DNA of 64,000 bases from Eubacterium nodatum ATCC 33099 (GTDB taxonomy: Bacteria > Bacillota > Clostridia > Peptostreptococcales > Anaerovoracaceae), in the NCBI GenBank assembly GCA_000510425.1, contig AZKM01000025.1, forward strand, positions 1-64,000. Direction: 5' to 3'. A program made the position numbers and the translations under genes. Positions 26,625 to 37,028 of the stretch are shown in pieces. The notes beneath the pieces were generated by a model that was not told where the DNA came from, did not search any database, and saw only the letters and a list, made by a program, of their open reading frames with translations. Every line of letters begins with the position of its first letter. Within the stretch, counting starts at the first letter, position 1.

Positions 26625-27656
26625 TTACCAAATTCCCATCAATTTTTGCATCACCAAACTCACAACTGTAATTGCCACCCAGCAGCACAATCCCATAAAA
26701 ATCGGTTTTCCACTGCTTTTCACCAGTTTAATAACATTCGTATTCAAACCGATGGCTGACATAGCCATTACGATGAAAAACTTACTCAAGGTCTTCAGTG
26801 GTTCAAATACTTCCGCTCTGACTCCTGCACCTGTTGCAACGGTAGTGATAATTGAAGCTAGGATAAAGTACAGTATGAACATGGGGAAAATTTTTCTAAT
26901 TGAAACTTTCTCCGCACCTGCTGCCGCTTCTTTCTCGCTTCTCATAAATGCAATTCCAAGAGAAATAGGTATAATTGCAAGTGTCCTTGTCAACTTCACC
27001 GTTACCGCCTTATTCAGCGTAGATGTCCCAAGCCCCCACATATTATCCCAGGTTGCCGCCGTAGCCGTAACAGAAGAGGTATCATTAACCGCAGTTCCTG
27101 CAAATACTCCAAAAGCCTCTCCTGTAGCTGTACTAAAGCCTAATAAATGTCCCAACTGAGGAAAAATCAAAGCCGCAACGACATTGAAAAAGAAAATAAC
27201 AGAAATTGCCTGTGAAATATCCTCATCTTTAGCTTTAATTACGCCTGCGGTTGCAGCCACTGCAGAGCCGCCGCAAATCGAGGAGCCTACGCCGATCAAC
27301 ATTGAAATATCTTTATCTGTCTTCATGAATCTCTGAAGAATCCAAGCCACGATGAGGGAAGTGGCAATGGTGGATATGATAATCGGCAACGACTGCTTTC
27401 CTGTTTCTGCAATTACCCTGAGATTAAGTCCAAAGCCCAAAAGTACTACCGCACCTTGTAAAATTTTTTTCGATGTAAAACTTATTCCTGAGTTAAAAGG
27501 TTCTCTGTCTTTTATAATGAGGCAAAGTAACATTCCGATAAGGATTCCGAATATAGGTCCTCCTATGATTGGAAACATCTTTCCTAAATACCAGGCAGGA
27601 ATGGAAATTCCAAGGCACAACAAAAGACCCCAACCCTTTTCTTTAGCAAAGTGCAT
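26625..27656 (-). CDS. YeiH/UPF0324 family putative sulfate exporter-type membrane protein
   Basis: This encodes 343 residues with about ten membrane helices. Family signatures are visible: G-P-I-F-G-I-L-I-G in the second segment, L-G-F-G-L-N-L near residue 75, [19 protein letters not shown] (the most conserved motif), and [16 protein letters not shown] near the middle, ending with a second A-I-G-L-N-T-N half-motif. Members are annotated as putative sulfate exporters, but transport substrate is mostly untested. The start follows weak ribosome sequence. It lies between the pflBA operon and a broken small gene on the same strand. Confidence 0.85.
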   Translation of the reverse strand: MHFAKEKGWGLLLCLGISIPAWYLGKMFPIIGGPIFGILIGMLLCLIIKDREPFNSGISFTSKKILQGAVVLLGFGLNLRVIAETGKQSLPIIISTIATSLIVAWILQRFMKTDKDISMLIGVGSSICGGSAVAATAGVIKAKDEDISQAISVIFFFNVVAALIFPQLGHLLGFSTATGEAFGVFAGTAVNDTSSVTATAATWDNMWGLGTSTLNKAVTVKLTRTLAIIPISLGIAFMRSEKEAAAGAEKVSIRKIFPMFILYFILASIITTVATGAGVRAEVFEPLKTLSKFFIVMAMSAIGLNTNVIKLVKSSGKPIFMGLCCWVAITVVSLVMQKLMGIW

Positions 27657-27659
27657 CTA

Positions 27660-27870
27660 CTATTCTAACTCCTCTCCTGCCCAATCATCACCGGACCATT
27701 CTTCATCCGGCCAATTCTCATTGATAAAAATTTTTTTCATAATGTGGTTCAGTCCGACAACTGCCGTCGCTCCGCTGATAACTCCTACACCTAGAACTGC
27801 CAGTGCTATTTTAGCAGCTTTAGAAGTTTTCTTTTTCCTTTTTTACTTTGTTTTTACTTCTTCTGATCAT
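27660..27870 (-). pseudogene. small single-pass membrane protein gene with a +1 frameshift in a poly-A run
   Basis: A strong start is visible on the minus strand: AAGGAG six bases before ATG at 27870, overlapping the last codons of the cytidylate-kinase-like gene. The frame reads MIRRSKNKVK then runs to a stop after 16 codons. One base shift in the six-A run (27839-27844) joins it to a frame that reads through a helix (AKIALAVLGVGVISGATAV) and an acidic tail (WPDEEWSGDDWAGEELE) to the stop at 27660. Restored length is about 69 residues. It could be a real inactivation, a read error in a homopolymer, or slippage-dependent expression. No function is recognised. Confidence 0.6.
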
Positions 27871-28501
27871 GATCTTCTCCTTCCGCAACTTTTAATTTTC
27901 TGTTTTTCACGAATTGAACTACCAAATCTGCGATTTCATCCTCCCCCATAAAGCTGCTGTTGACCATCAGGTTATAGTTCCGATAATCCCCCCACTTTTG
28001 GCATGTATGATAATTGTAGTAATCGGCACGAGCTTTATCGTATGCGATAATCCTTTTCTTTGCTTCTTCTTCAGTTTTCCCGTAATCATTGACACATCGC
28101 CTAATTCTATCCTCCGGCTCCCCATATATGAAAACATTGGTTACATCAGGTATACTGTTCAAAATATAATCGGCACATCTTCCGACGATTACTCCTTCAC
28201 CGGTTTTACCAATCTGCTCTATAATCTCAAATTGTGTGGTGAAAAGTTCTTCGTTAACGGAATATGGTTCTGTAGTAAGTCCGGCGCCAAGACCTAAAGA
28301 ATTTGACAACGAATATGCAAATCCGCTCTTTGCCTGAAGTTCCGCAGACTCAATAATTTCCCTTGATAAACCGCTTTTCTCTACTGCTAAGTCAATAAGT
28401 TCTCTATCGTAAATCGGAACTCCCAACCTATCTGCTATTTTTGCCCCTATGAGCCTGCCTCCACTGCCGTATTCACGGCTAACTGTAACAAGCCTGTTCA
28501 T
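27854..28501 (-). CDS. cytidylate kinase-like family protein
   Basis: This encodes 215 residues. The ATG at 28501 is used because AGAGGTGAAATT precedes it. The P-loop is V-S-R-E-Y-G-S-G-G-R (GxxGxGG-type), followed by I-A-D-R-L-G-V-P-I-Y-D-R-E-L-I, then G-V-I-V-G-R-C-A-D-Y and the R-R-C-V-N-D-Y lid. This is the cytidylate-kinase-like (AAA_26) family, which lies outside true CMP kinase; nucleoside monophosphate phosphorylation is only inferred. It starts 89 bases after glpK ends on the same strand. The start of a small membrane protein gene overlaps its 3' end. Confidence 0.85.
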   Translation of the reverse strand: MNRLVTVSREYGSGGRLIGAKIADRLGVPIYDRELIDLAVEKSGLSREIIESAELQAKSGFAYSLSNSLGLGAGLTTEPYSVNEELFTTQFEIIEQIGKTGEGVIVGRCADYILNSIPDVTNVFIYGEPEDRIRRCVNDYGKTEEEAKKRIIAYDKARADYYNYHTCQKWGDYRNYNLMVNSSFMGEDEIADLVVQFVKNRKLKVAEGEDHDQKK

Positions 28502-28589
28502 AATTTCACCTCTTGAAAAACACAAACTTACCCTTGAGCTGTCTAAGTTATAAATATTATACACCTAAGATTATATAAATACTAGTATA

Positions 28590-30230
<1,641 letters not shown>

Positions 30231-30350
30231 TTACAGGCTTTCTACGACATTATATCATTTTTAAGTTGTTTTTTCTAATATCAAATTTAATGATTATCTC
30301 ACATAATTCTAGACTATCCCACCTCTTAAAATTTTACATTTAAGCAAAAT

Positions 30351-30385
30351 AAAAAGGATGCTTCCCGTAATTCACAAGAAACATC
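30351..30385 (-). terminator. terminator following the structured RNA upstream of glpK
   Basis: On the minus strand GATGTTTC (30378-30385) and GAAGCATC (30357-30364) pair with one wobble. CCTTTTTATTTT follows. It lies between the folded region 30403-30503 and glpK, the layout of an attenuator or of a short RNA gene. Confidence 0.65.
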
Positions 30386-30402
30386 TTTATTATTAGATTA
30401 TA

Positions 30403-30503
30403 AAAGTGCAGAGTTATCAGTAGCTGTCAAAGTACAGCCAAGTTTAGATATATTATTATAATAAACTCTCACCGGCTTTCAAAACCGTTTATTGCTGCAC
30501 TTT
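30403..30503 (-). ncRNA. candidate structured RNA (four-stem fold) upstream of glpK
   Basis: On the minus strand AAAGTGCAG (30495-30503) pairs with CTGCACTTT (30403-30411). Inside lie three hairpins: CGGTTT/AAGCCG with loop TGA (30473-30487), AGTTTA/TAAACT (30441-30467) and GCTGT/ACAGC (30423-30438). That makes a four-way junction with all arms complementary. It is not a tRNA (no TTCRA, no CCA, wrong arm lengths) and matches no riboswitch class I can recall. The secreted-protein gene ends 60 bases upstream, so it may be that gene's 3' region, the glpK leader, or an independent RNA. Confidence 0.5.
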
Positions 30504-30563
30504 CCTATCCGTTTGTATTCTTATCCCTCGAAAGACTTAAAGTGATAAAGTTTTCGTAAAACA

Positions 30564-32108
30564 TTAAAGTTTTTTCATTTTTGCTGTCTTTGAAATTCCT
30601 GCTTTTTTCAAAAGTTTACTGTATTTTTTTAATACTTTTTTCGGAGCCTTAACCACTATTTTTTTATGCGTATTCTTCAAAGCCTTTTTCTTTATAACTT
30701 TAATTTTAGTTCCTTTAATTATAAGCATTTTTAGATTTTTAGTATTGAAAAAGGCTTCTTTCCCTATATAGATGATATTCTTACTCAAAACTACTTTTCT
30801 TATATTTTTCTTGTTTTTAAATGTTCGGTCAGCTATGGAAACAACTTTATAGTTCTTCTTATATATTTTAACAGAACCGGCTATATCCACTTTTTTAATA
30901 TTTTTCTTTAAAGCAAAAACCTCAGCTGTTTTCTTCTTCTTGTCAATTATTCTGTAGGTAACACCCTTAACCGTCACTTTATCAGTATACTTAGGTTTTG
31001 GCGGTTGTGGAACTTCCGGTGTAGGTGCTGTATATTCTGTATTAAATCCTTTCCATACATTCCAAAAATATACACGAATCTTATATTTTTTGCCTGGCAT
31101 AAATACTTTTTTTCCATTAACGGTGAAATTATTATTTATCTTTCCTTCATTAGTAAAGAACTGGTTTTTTGCATATTCACCGTTTATATACTCAGTATTT
31201 GCACCCTCTTCAGGATGTGCAAGTGGAACTTCCACGGTTTGATTTGTTTCGACATCTGTTATATCTATATCTTCGACATTATTCCTTAAGTCTTCAACAG
31301 TCAGTTGTGGTGAGGTTGGAGAAATTTTTCCGTTTTCATAATTTACACCGGATCCGTCATTGCCTGTGTAAAACGCAAACTCCGGATAAATGTATTTATT
31401 TGCATGCTCTATCTTCCAGTCAAATGACGGATATTTATTGTTCGCATCCTTTATAGAAAGACAATAATATCCGGGCTTTAACTTCTCCTTAAACGTGATT
31501 TTGCTACCATCTTCCGATAAATTTAAACCGATAATTTCTTTCGCATCCTTTGATCGAAAAATACCATATGTTACTTTTTCTAATACAGGTTTATAATCCT
31601 TAGGCAAATCATTATCTAATTTAAGAGTATACACCCCTCCTTCACCTATATCTGGATGGTAATATCCGTTATAAGTGATGGTCCTGTCTCTACTCCTTCC
31701 TATAGCGTATATAACCGCCTTCTGGACAGCTTCTGAAGACATGGTTGCACCGGCTACAGCATCTTTTCCTGCCAACTCGCCTTTCCATATTTCCATTTTT
31801 TTAACTTTCTCAACATCTAAACCCTCAAACTTATCGAAGCCTTTACCGTTAAGATATTTATTCCAGTAATACTGATCTCTTGGATTAGGTACAGTCGAAT
31901 CATCTTCTACTTTCACAATTTTCTTATCTGAATTTAAAGTCACTTTCACCTTGTGCTTATAAGAGAGTTCTCCGTAGCTGTATGCAAAATATTCAGAGTT
32001 CTCACCTGCAAAACTAATTTCAACATAAAGAGCATAAAAAATAGCCAAAATCAGTAGTCCTAAGAAAAAGATAAACGGTATACGGTTTAATTTAAACTTC
32101 TTTGACAT
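30564..32108 (-). CDS. secreted FMN-binding-like / leucine-rich-repeat surface protein
   Basis: This encodes 514 residues. The ATG at 32108 follows AAAGGAGATTTT. An N-terminal helix (about 9-27) anchors or exports it. Around 55-125 lies an FMN-binding-type domain: T-L-N-S-D-K-K-I-V-K-V-E-D-D, then D-A-V-A-G-A-T-M-S-S, the DxxxGAT motif whose threonine can carry covalent flavin added by ApbE. A beta-rich middle (about 155-360) follows. From about 395 the protein turns to BspA-type leucine-rich repeats (VSIADRTFKNKKNIRKVVL; IGKEAFFNTKNL) with a very Lys-rich end. There is no LPXTG. The combination suggests a redox-active or adhesive surface protein; the role is unproved. Confidence 0.72.
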   Translation of the reverse strand: MSKKFKLNRIPFIFFLGLLILAIFYALYVEISFAGENSEYFAYSYGELSYKHKVKVTLNSDKKIVKVEDDSTVPNPRDQYYWNKYLNGKGFDKFEGLDVEKVKKMEIWKGELAGKDAVAGATMSSEAVQKAVIYAIGRSRDRTITYNGYYHPDIGEGGVYTLKLDNDLPKDYKPVLEKVTYGIFRSKDAKEIIGLNLSEDGSKITFKEKLKPGYYCLSIKDANNKYPSFDWKIEHANKYIYPEFAFYTGNDGSGVNYENGKISPTSPQLTVEDLRNNVEDIDITDVETNQTVEVPLAHPEEGANTEYINGEYAKNQFFTNEGKINNNFTVNGKKVFMPGKKYKIRVYFWNVWKGFNTEYTAPTPEVPQPPKPKYTDKVTVKGVTYRIIDKKKKTAEVFALKKNIKKVDIAGSVKIYKKNYKVVSIADRTFKNKKNIRKVVLSKNIIYIGKEAFFNTKNLKMLIIKGTKIKVIKKKALKNTHKKIVVKAPKKVLKKYSKLLKKAGISKTAKMKKL

Positions 32109-32342
32109 AAAATCTCCTTTCAACTCAATGATATAACAATGTTCTATAATAATTATTACAATTTTTAACATAATTGTACAGTATTTAGTATTTTATGTCA
32201 ATATTGTCCGATAATCTCTTTCATGTTATAATTCCGACAGATAATTTGATTTTAATGAACAAGATAGCTGCATAAAAACATCTAAAATAGTAGAAGATGC
32301 GAAAAAACTACGCAGATCAATCTTAATTTCGGCAGGATGAAA

Positions 32343-33231
32343 ATGGAAATTTTAAAAAGGGACATAGATATTTATTATCAAACTTGGGGAGAAAAAGAAA
32401 AGCCTCGGCTGGCAATACAGATTTTTCACGGTATGAGTGAACATATTTCACGCTATGAAGATTTCGCCGAATTTTTGGGAAATTACGGAATACTTGTATA
32501 TGGAATGGATATTCGCGGACACGGAAGCACCGGAGCAAATTCGTCTTCTTTAGGCTATTTTGCCGATGATAACGGATGGAACATAGTTCTTGATGACCAA
32601 AAAAGCCTTCACGATTTATTCAAGACGAAATATACCTATATACCTTTTTGTCTGATGGGACACAGCATGGGCTCATATTTTGCAAGACATTATATGAGCA
32701 AATATCCCAATGACTTTGACAGCTTCATAATAATGGGAACCGGAAAAGCCGATGCTCCATCATACAATTTTGCGAGACTTCTTTTGAAAGTTTTAAATAA
32801 AAAAATCTCCTTCAAGGCTGATTCACTCCCTTGCATTCGGTGGCTTCAATAAAGGAATTCAAAATCCTAAAACGCCTTTAGACTGGTTGTCCACCGATAA
32901 TAGACAAGTACAAAAGTATATAGATGATGAATTTTGTGACATCAAAATCACCAACGGATTTTACAAAGACTTTATGCACGGAATGAAGGAAATTTCCAGG
33001 TTGGAAAAATCCCTCTCTGTATCTGCACCATGTTTATTCATATCCGGAGAGGATGATCCTGTAGGAAATCTCGGCAAGTCGGTATCTGCCATCTGCCATA
33101 ACTACAAAAAAACCTCTAATGCCGAACTAAAACTATTTCCGCATATGCGTCACGAAATTCTCAACGAAAAAGAGAATAAAAAAGTTTATGAGTACATATT
33201 AAACTGGCTTATTTCAACCCATAATCTCTAA
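32343..33231 (+). pseudogene. alpha/beta hydrolase (monoacylglycerol lipase-like) split by a frameshift
   Basis: The first part reads QIFHGMSEHISRYEDFAEFL, MDIRGHGSTG and the elbow LMGHSMGSYFARHYM, typical of the serine aminopeptidase/monoglyceride-lipase family. It stops at 32852 with an unrelated tail. Shifting one base near 32823-32828 gives SLAFGGFNKG then P-L-D-W-L-S-T-D, the expected continuation. It then runs to 33231 with F-I-S-G-E-D-D-P-V-G and the catalytic histidine in PHMRHEILNE. The catalytic Ser, Asp and His are thus all encoded but in two frames. Restored length would be about 296 residues. The start follows AGGATGAAA; ATG at 32337 is the alternative. Confidence 0.8.
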
Positions 33232-33364
33232 CTTTTTTTAAGAAATCGAACTACCGGCTTTCTGTACATCTGTATATATTGCACTATGAAACTTATGCAC
33301 CTAAAAACAAATTAAGTCGTGAGTTCTATGTTTATAAGCACATGTTGTACTTACTCCGTAAAAA

Positions 33365-33405
33365 GAGACTGCCCAATTAAATGTTATAAAAACATGAGCA
33401 GTCTC
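33365..33405 (-). terminator. terminator after the SPFH protein gene
   Basis: GAGACTGC and GCAGTCTC (33365-33372, 33398-33405) enclose an inner ATGTT/AACAT pair. The minus strand continues TTTTTAC. It lies 70 bases past the SPFH stop codon. Confidence 0.8.
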
Positions 33406-33474
33406 AGAAATTACTACGGTTTACTTGACCTGGCATTTCCCAGTTTGGAATATTCTCAAATCCAAACGGGCTTA

Positions 33475-34413
33475 TTATTCTGTTTCTCTATCTTTAGACA
33501 CCTCAATTACCGATTTTGCCAAACCCGCAATTCCCTGAATTTCTGATGGTATAATAATTTTTGAGGCTTTCCCGTCTGCGGCTTTTGCAAATGCTTCCAA
33601 GCTCTTAAGTCTCAATACACCTTCGTCCGGTGCCGCTTCTTTTAGAAATCTTAACCCATCAGCATTAGCTTTCTGAATACGCAAAGTTGCTTCAGCCTGT
33701 CCTTCCGCCTCTTTAATTGTTGCTTCTTTTTTAGCCTCGGCTTTAAGGATTGCCGCCTGCTTTTCCGCTTCAGCATCCAAAATAGCAGATTCCTTTTGCC
33801 CTTCTGCTACAAGAATGGTGGATTTCTTTTCCCCCTCTGCTCTTAAAATTGCTTCTCTTCTTTCTCTTTCTGCTTTCATCTGCTTTTCCATCGCATCTTG
33901 GATAGCCTGAGGAGGAATGATGTTCTTAAGCTCTACGCGATTTACTTTTATTCCCCATGGATCCGTTGCAAGATCCAGTGAAGCACGCATCTTTGTATTT
34001 ATAGTTTCACGAGAGGTTAAAGTCTCATCCAGTTCCAAATCACCTATGATGTTTCTCAGAGTAGTTGCCGTCAGGTTTTCTATTGCCATAATAGGACGCT
34101 CCACGCCGTATGCAAATAACTTCGGGTCTGTTATCTGATAGAACACCACGGTGTCAATTCTCATGGTTACATTATCTTTCGTAATCACCGGCTGCGGTTC
34201 AAAATCCACTACCTGTTCCTTCAGTACAACTCTTTTGGCTACTCGATCTACAATCGGTGCTTTGAAATGCAATCCCACATTCCAAGTATCCTGATAAGTT
34301 CCCAAACGCTCTATAACATAGGAGTTTGCCTGTGGCACAATCCTTATGCATGATATAAAAACCAGCAATGCGATAACTGCAAGAATTATAAATATTATTA
34401 TTGTCAAATTCAT
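33475..34413 (-). CDS. SPFH/band-7 (stomatin-like, QmcA type) membrane protein
   Basis: This encodes 312 residues. An N-terminal helix (about 3-24) anchors it. The SPFH domain follows: V-P-Q-A-N-S-Y-V-I-E-R-L-G-T-Y, G-L-H-F-K-A-P, V-V-D-F-E-P-Q-P-V-I-T-K-D-N-V-T-M, then LTATTLRNIIGDLELDETL. A long Ala/Glu/Lys coiled coil (about 185-250, ERERREAILRAEGEKKSTI...) mediates oligomers. Such proteins form membrane microdomains and often pair with NfeD. The NfeD-type gene lies 12 bases upstream, so they form an operon. The start follows GGAGGTTTATC. Confidence 0.93.
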   Translation of the reverse strand: MNLTIIIFIILAVIALLVFISCIRIVPQANSYVIERLGTYQDTWNVGLHFKAPIVDRVAKRVVLKEQVVDFEPQPVITKDNVTMRIDTVVFYQITDPKLFAYGVERPIMAIENLTATTLRNIIGDLELDETLTSRETINTKMRASLDLATDPWGIKVNRVELKNIIPPQAIQDAMEKQMKAERERREAILRAEGEKKSTILVAEGQKESAILDAEAEKQAAILKAEAKKEATIKEAEGQAEATLRIQKANADGLRFLKEAAPDEGVLRLKSLEAFAKAADGKASKIIIPSEIQGIAGLAKSVIEVSKDRETE

Positions 34414-34425
34414 GATAAACCTCCG

Positions 34426-34875
34426 CTAATTCAACTCTTCTACGATTAGTTTTACGCCCTTAATTGATAACACTTTAACCTTTGTGCCCTTTGGTATCAC
34501 GGCATCATCAGAAATACTGCCTGCCGCCCATTCCTGGCCCAAAACGGTGATCCGTCCCTTAGAATTGATGTTATCTATTTCTTCAAACACTATTCCTGTT
34601 TTGCCAATTAAGCTCTCGGCATTAGTTTTCGTGCGTTTTCCATTAAAGCTTTTTCTTGCAATGGGTCTTACCAGCATCAACAAAGCTATTGAAACAGCAA
34701 AGAACACCACTGCGGACACAAGCCAGCCTCCGCCGAATACCACACTTATCAATGCTGCCACAGCACCTCCGGTAAACCATATTGTGGTCAATCCGAGGGT
34801 TAATAGCTCAACTATCAAAAAAATAACCGCCATAATCAGCCAGAACCACATAGGTTCTTTTAATACTTCCCACAT
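34426..34875 (-). CDS. NfeD-family membrane protein
   Basis: This encodes 149 residues. Four hydrophobic segments (about 10-80: FWLIMAVIFLIVELLTLGL, WFTGGAVAALISVVFG, WLVSAVVFFAVSIALLML) are followed by a cytoplasmic OB-like domain with L-I-G-K-T-G-I-V-F-E-E-I, G-x-I-T-V-L-G-Q-E-W-A-A and V-K-V-L-S-I-K-G-V-K-L-I-V-E. It lacks the serine protease domain of long NfeD proteins. The start follows AAAGGGGGACAGCGT. It is paired with the SPFH protein gene 12 bases downstream, the standard partner arrangement. Confidence 0.92.
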   Translation of the reverse strand: MWEVLKEPMWFWLIMAVIFLIVELLTLGLTTIWFTGGAVAALISVVFGGGWLVSAVVFFAVSIALLMLVRPIARKSFNGKRTKTNAESLIGKTGIVFEEIDNINSKGRITVLGQEWAAGSISDDAVIPKGTKVKVLSIKGVKLIVEELN

Positions 34876-34996
34876 ACGCTGTCCCCCTTTAAAAGATCTA
34901 TCAAAATCTTAAAATATATAAAGTGCTAACAAAGTACTAACACGACTATACTATATTTATAAAGTTTTTTCCAGTTCTATTTCATTAAGTATAGTG

Positions 34997-35719
34997 TCAA
35001 ACCAATGCCTCAAAGTTCTCACTGATTATGCTGCATACACATATCGCTGCCGTTTCAGCCCTGAGTATTCTGGAACCTAATGTAACCTTTTCATATCCCT
35101 TTGCCAGCAGATACGCTATCTCCTCTTCACTGAAGCCCCCCTCCGGTCCTATAACTACCGTAACAGACTTTTTTTCTTTTAATAAATCTGATAAAAATTC
35201 ACTGTTGCCGTATGCGTTTTCGTATGGTACAAAGTTCAATTCCGAAACATGCTTATCAAGATCTGAAAATTTAATCGGCGATATAATTTCAGGAATAATA
35301 TTCCTCTTACATTGTTCACTTGCTTCCAGCAATATATCCCCATATCTCTTCAGCAGCTTATCTTCTTTTTCTTTTTTATATTTAGCAACACACCTTGAAG
35401 CTTGAAATGGTACGATTTTGGTTACTCCCAGTTCCGCAGCCTTCTGCAAAACCAGCTCAAATTTTTCTTTTCTCAGCATTGCAACAGCTAGGGTAATCTC
35501 AACTCCAACTTCATTCACACTTTCGTCTATGGAGTCCACCATTGCCACAAAGTCATTACCTTTGCTATAACAGGTGCCGAAATATCCGATTCCATCGTGT
35601 ACCAGACGAACTTTTTCGTTGTTGAGTCTGACCACATTTTTGGCATGATGAGCCTGCTTATTATCAAAGTAATATTCTTCTCCTACTTTAAGCGGATAGT
35701 CGCTAAAATATTGCTGCAT
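34997..35719 (-). CDS. rsmE: 16S rRNA m3U1498 methyltransferase RsmE
   Basis: This encodes 240 residues. It is a SPOUT methyltransferase acting on U1498 of 16S rRNA. The N-terminal PUA-like part has H-H-A-K-N-V-V-R-L-N. The SPOUT core carries E-L-G-V-T-K-I-V-P-F-Q-A-S-R-C, V-I-G-P-E-G-G-F-S-E-E-E and L-G-S-R-I-L-R-A-E-T-A-A, the deep-knot SAM-binding motif. The start follows GAAAGGATACAAAAGTTTT. prmA, the usual partner, is not adjacent; the gene appears to stand alone. Confidence 0.95.
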   Translation of the reverse strand: MQQYFSDYPLKVGEEYYFDNKQAHHAKNVVRLNNEKVRLVHDGIGYFGTCYSKGNDFVAMVDSIDESVNEVGVEITLAVAMLRKEKFELVLQKAAELGVTKIVPFQASRCVAKYKKEKEDKLLKRYGDILLEASEQCKRNIIPEIISPIKFSDLDKHVSELNFVPYENAYGNSEFLSDLLKEKKSVTVVIGPEGGFSEEEIAYLLAKGYEKVTLGSRILRAETAAICVCSIISENFEALV

Positions 35720-35844
35720 AAAACTTTTGTATCCTTTCTATAAAATTTATAACTGATATAAAATACCGTAACGAACCTACTCTTGGTGGAATTCAGGGCT
35801 CACATTCATGGCTCACATAAAATACAGTTCTGTAAAGCTCTAAG

Positions 35845-36420
35845 CTAATCTAAAATGCTTGACACACTTTTCTTTAACACCGGAACGACATCTTTCTCAA
35901 ACCATGGATTCCTCCTTTGCCAGCGAAAGTTAAGGGGACTGGGATGAACTATAGGAAAAAATTCAGGTAAATATTCATCGTAGCATTTCACCGTCTCCGT
36001 AAGATTCCTTTTCATTCTCCCTGCTAAATAATAGTCCATGGAATATTTGCCCACCAGTATTGTCATATCTATATCGGGCATGAGAGCTAATAACTGTCCA
36101 TGGTATTCTTCTCCAATGAATTTCCGTGGCGGCAAATCACCTGTTCTGCCCTTACCCGGATAATAAAAATCCATGGGTACTATTGCTATTTTCTCGGAAT
36201 AAAATATCTTTGAATCTATACCTAGCCAATCCATAAGTTTTTCACCCGATTTATCGTTAAAGGGGATCAAAGTTTCTTCTACTTTCTTTCCGGGTGCCTG
36301 ACCCACAATTAAAAGCTTAGCCTCTTTATTAACCTGAAACACCGGTGGAATACCTCTTTCTGTATAACAAAGGTTTCTTGAATCACCTTTAATTTTCTCG
36401 ATTAAATCTTTTAACTCCAT
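35845..36420 (-). CDS. uracil-DNA glycosylase-family protein
   Basis: This encodes 191 residues. The UDG-superfamily fold shows I-V-G-Q-A-P-G-K-K-V (motif A), F-N-D-K-S-G-E-K-L-M-D-W-L-G, and H-P-S-P-L-N-F-R-W-Q-R-R near the C-terminus (the leucine/histidine DNA-insertion loop). It lacks the four cysteines of the family 4/5 iron-sulphur enzymes. It resembles the small UDG-like proteins of family 4-type alignment without a cluster; glycosylase activity is probable but unproved. The start follows GGGGGGATAA. It precedes the tmRNA region on the opposite strand. Confidence 0.85.
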   Translation of the reverse strand: MELKDLIEKIKGDSRNLCYTERGIPPVFQVNKEAKLLIVGQAPGKKVEETLIPFNDKSGEKLMDWLGIDSKIFYSEKIAIVPMDFYYPGKGRTGDLPPRKFIGEEYHGQLLALMPDIDMTILVGKYSMDYYLAGRMKRNLTETVKCYDEYLPEFFPIVHPSPLNFRWQRRNPWFEKDVVPVLKKSVSSILD

Positions 36421-36617
36421 TTATCCCCCCACGCAAAATACTCTTATCAATATAGAATACAGGGTCTTCATCAACTCTGATATTTTTATGATACCAAATA
36501 CTCATAATTTTTTCTACATGTTATGAAAAAACCATAGGCATTGCCATCAGAAAAATGTGTCTTTATTGCTTTTATTTATAAAATTATCGTGTATAATATA
36601 TATAAGTATACTTTCGT

Positions 36618-36972
36618 GGGGATGTAAAGGTTTCGACGGGGGTGTAGAAGGAGCATAAGCGAGTCGCAGTCGCCCGGTCTGCGTAAAAAAGGGCCGTTTA
36701 AATATAAACGCTAAAGAAAATAATAATTTTGCACTAGCTGCCTAAGCAGCGTGCGGTTAGCTTCGGTTTCCCTGTAGGCCAAAGATCTAACCTCGAATCA
36801 TACAGGACAACCTTATGAACTTTCCCGGATTCATAAGGGACTTACGGGATAGCAAATTTGTAAGCCTGCCGTTAGGCGTACAAAGGCGTGAAACTCAAAT
36901 TATCGGCTATGCTCGAAGAAAGTGCTTTGGACATGCTTTCGGACATGGGTTCGACTCCCATCATCTCCACCA
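36618..36972 (+). ncRNA. ssrA: transfer-messenger RNA (tmRNA)
   Basis: This is a 355-base tmRNA that rescues stalled ribosomes. The 5' end GGGGATG pairs with CATCTCC before ACCA at the 3' end. The tRNA-like T arm is GGGTTCGACTCCC. The resume codon GCT (36710) starts a tag frame AKENNNFALAA that ends at TAA (36745), close to the Clostridia tag consensus. Pseudoknot sequence follows. The -10 region TATAAT is at 36592-36597. Its 3' end is duplicated downstream at 39005-39051, marking it as an integration site. A weak hairpin with T-run lies just after (36981-37012). Confidence 0.97.
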
Positions 36973-36979
36973 AAAATTA
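36933..36979 (+). repeat. direct repeat copy A: 3' end of ssrA (attL-like)
   Basis: The 47 bases from ATGCTTTCGGACATGGGTTC through the CCA and AAAAATTA are repeated exactly at 39005-39051. The next base differs, and 18 further bases (GGCTCAGAGGTAAAACTC) match again. The block covers the T arm and acceptor of tmRNA, the usual target of tyrosine integrases. Confidence 0.9.
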
Positions 36980-37028
36980 AGGCTCAGAGGTAAAACTCCG
37001 AGTTCTTTATTTGCAAGAGATTGCGTAT

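Noticed and set aside
27839..27844. A -1 ribosomal frameshift heptamer (A-AAA-AAG) in the small membrane gene
   Set aside because: The heptamer is present, but the frame reached by a -1 slip stops soon; the required shift is +1, so classic -1 slippage does not explain the gene.
30403..30503. A tRNA gene in the four-stem RNA
   Set aside because: There is no TTCRA T loop or CCA, and arm lengths do not fit a tRNA.
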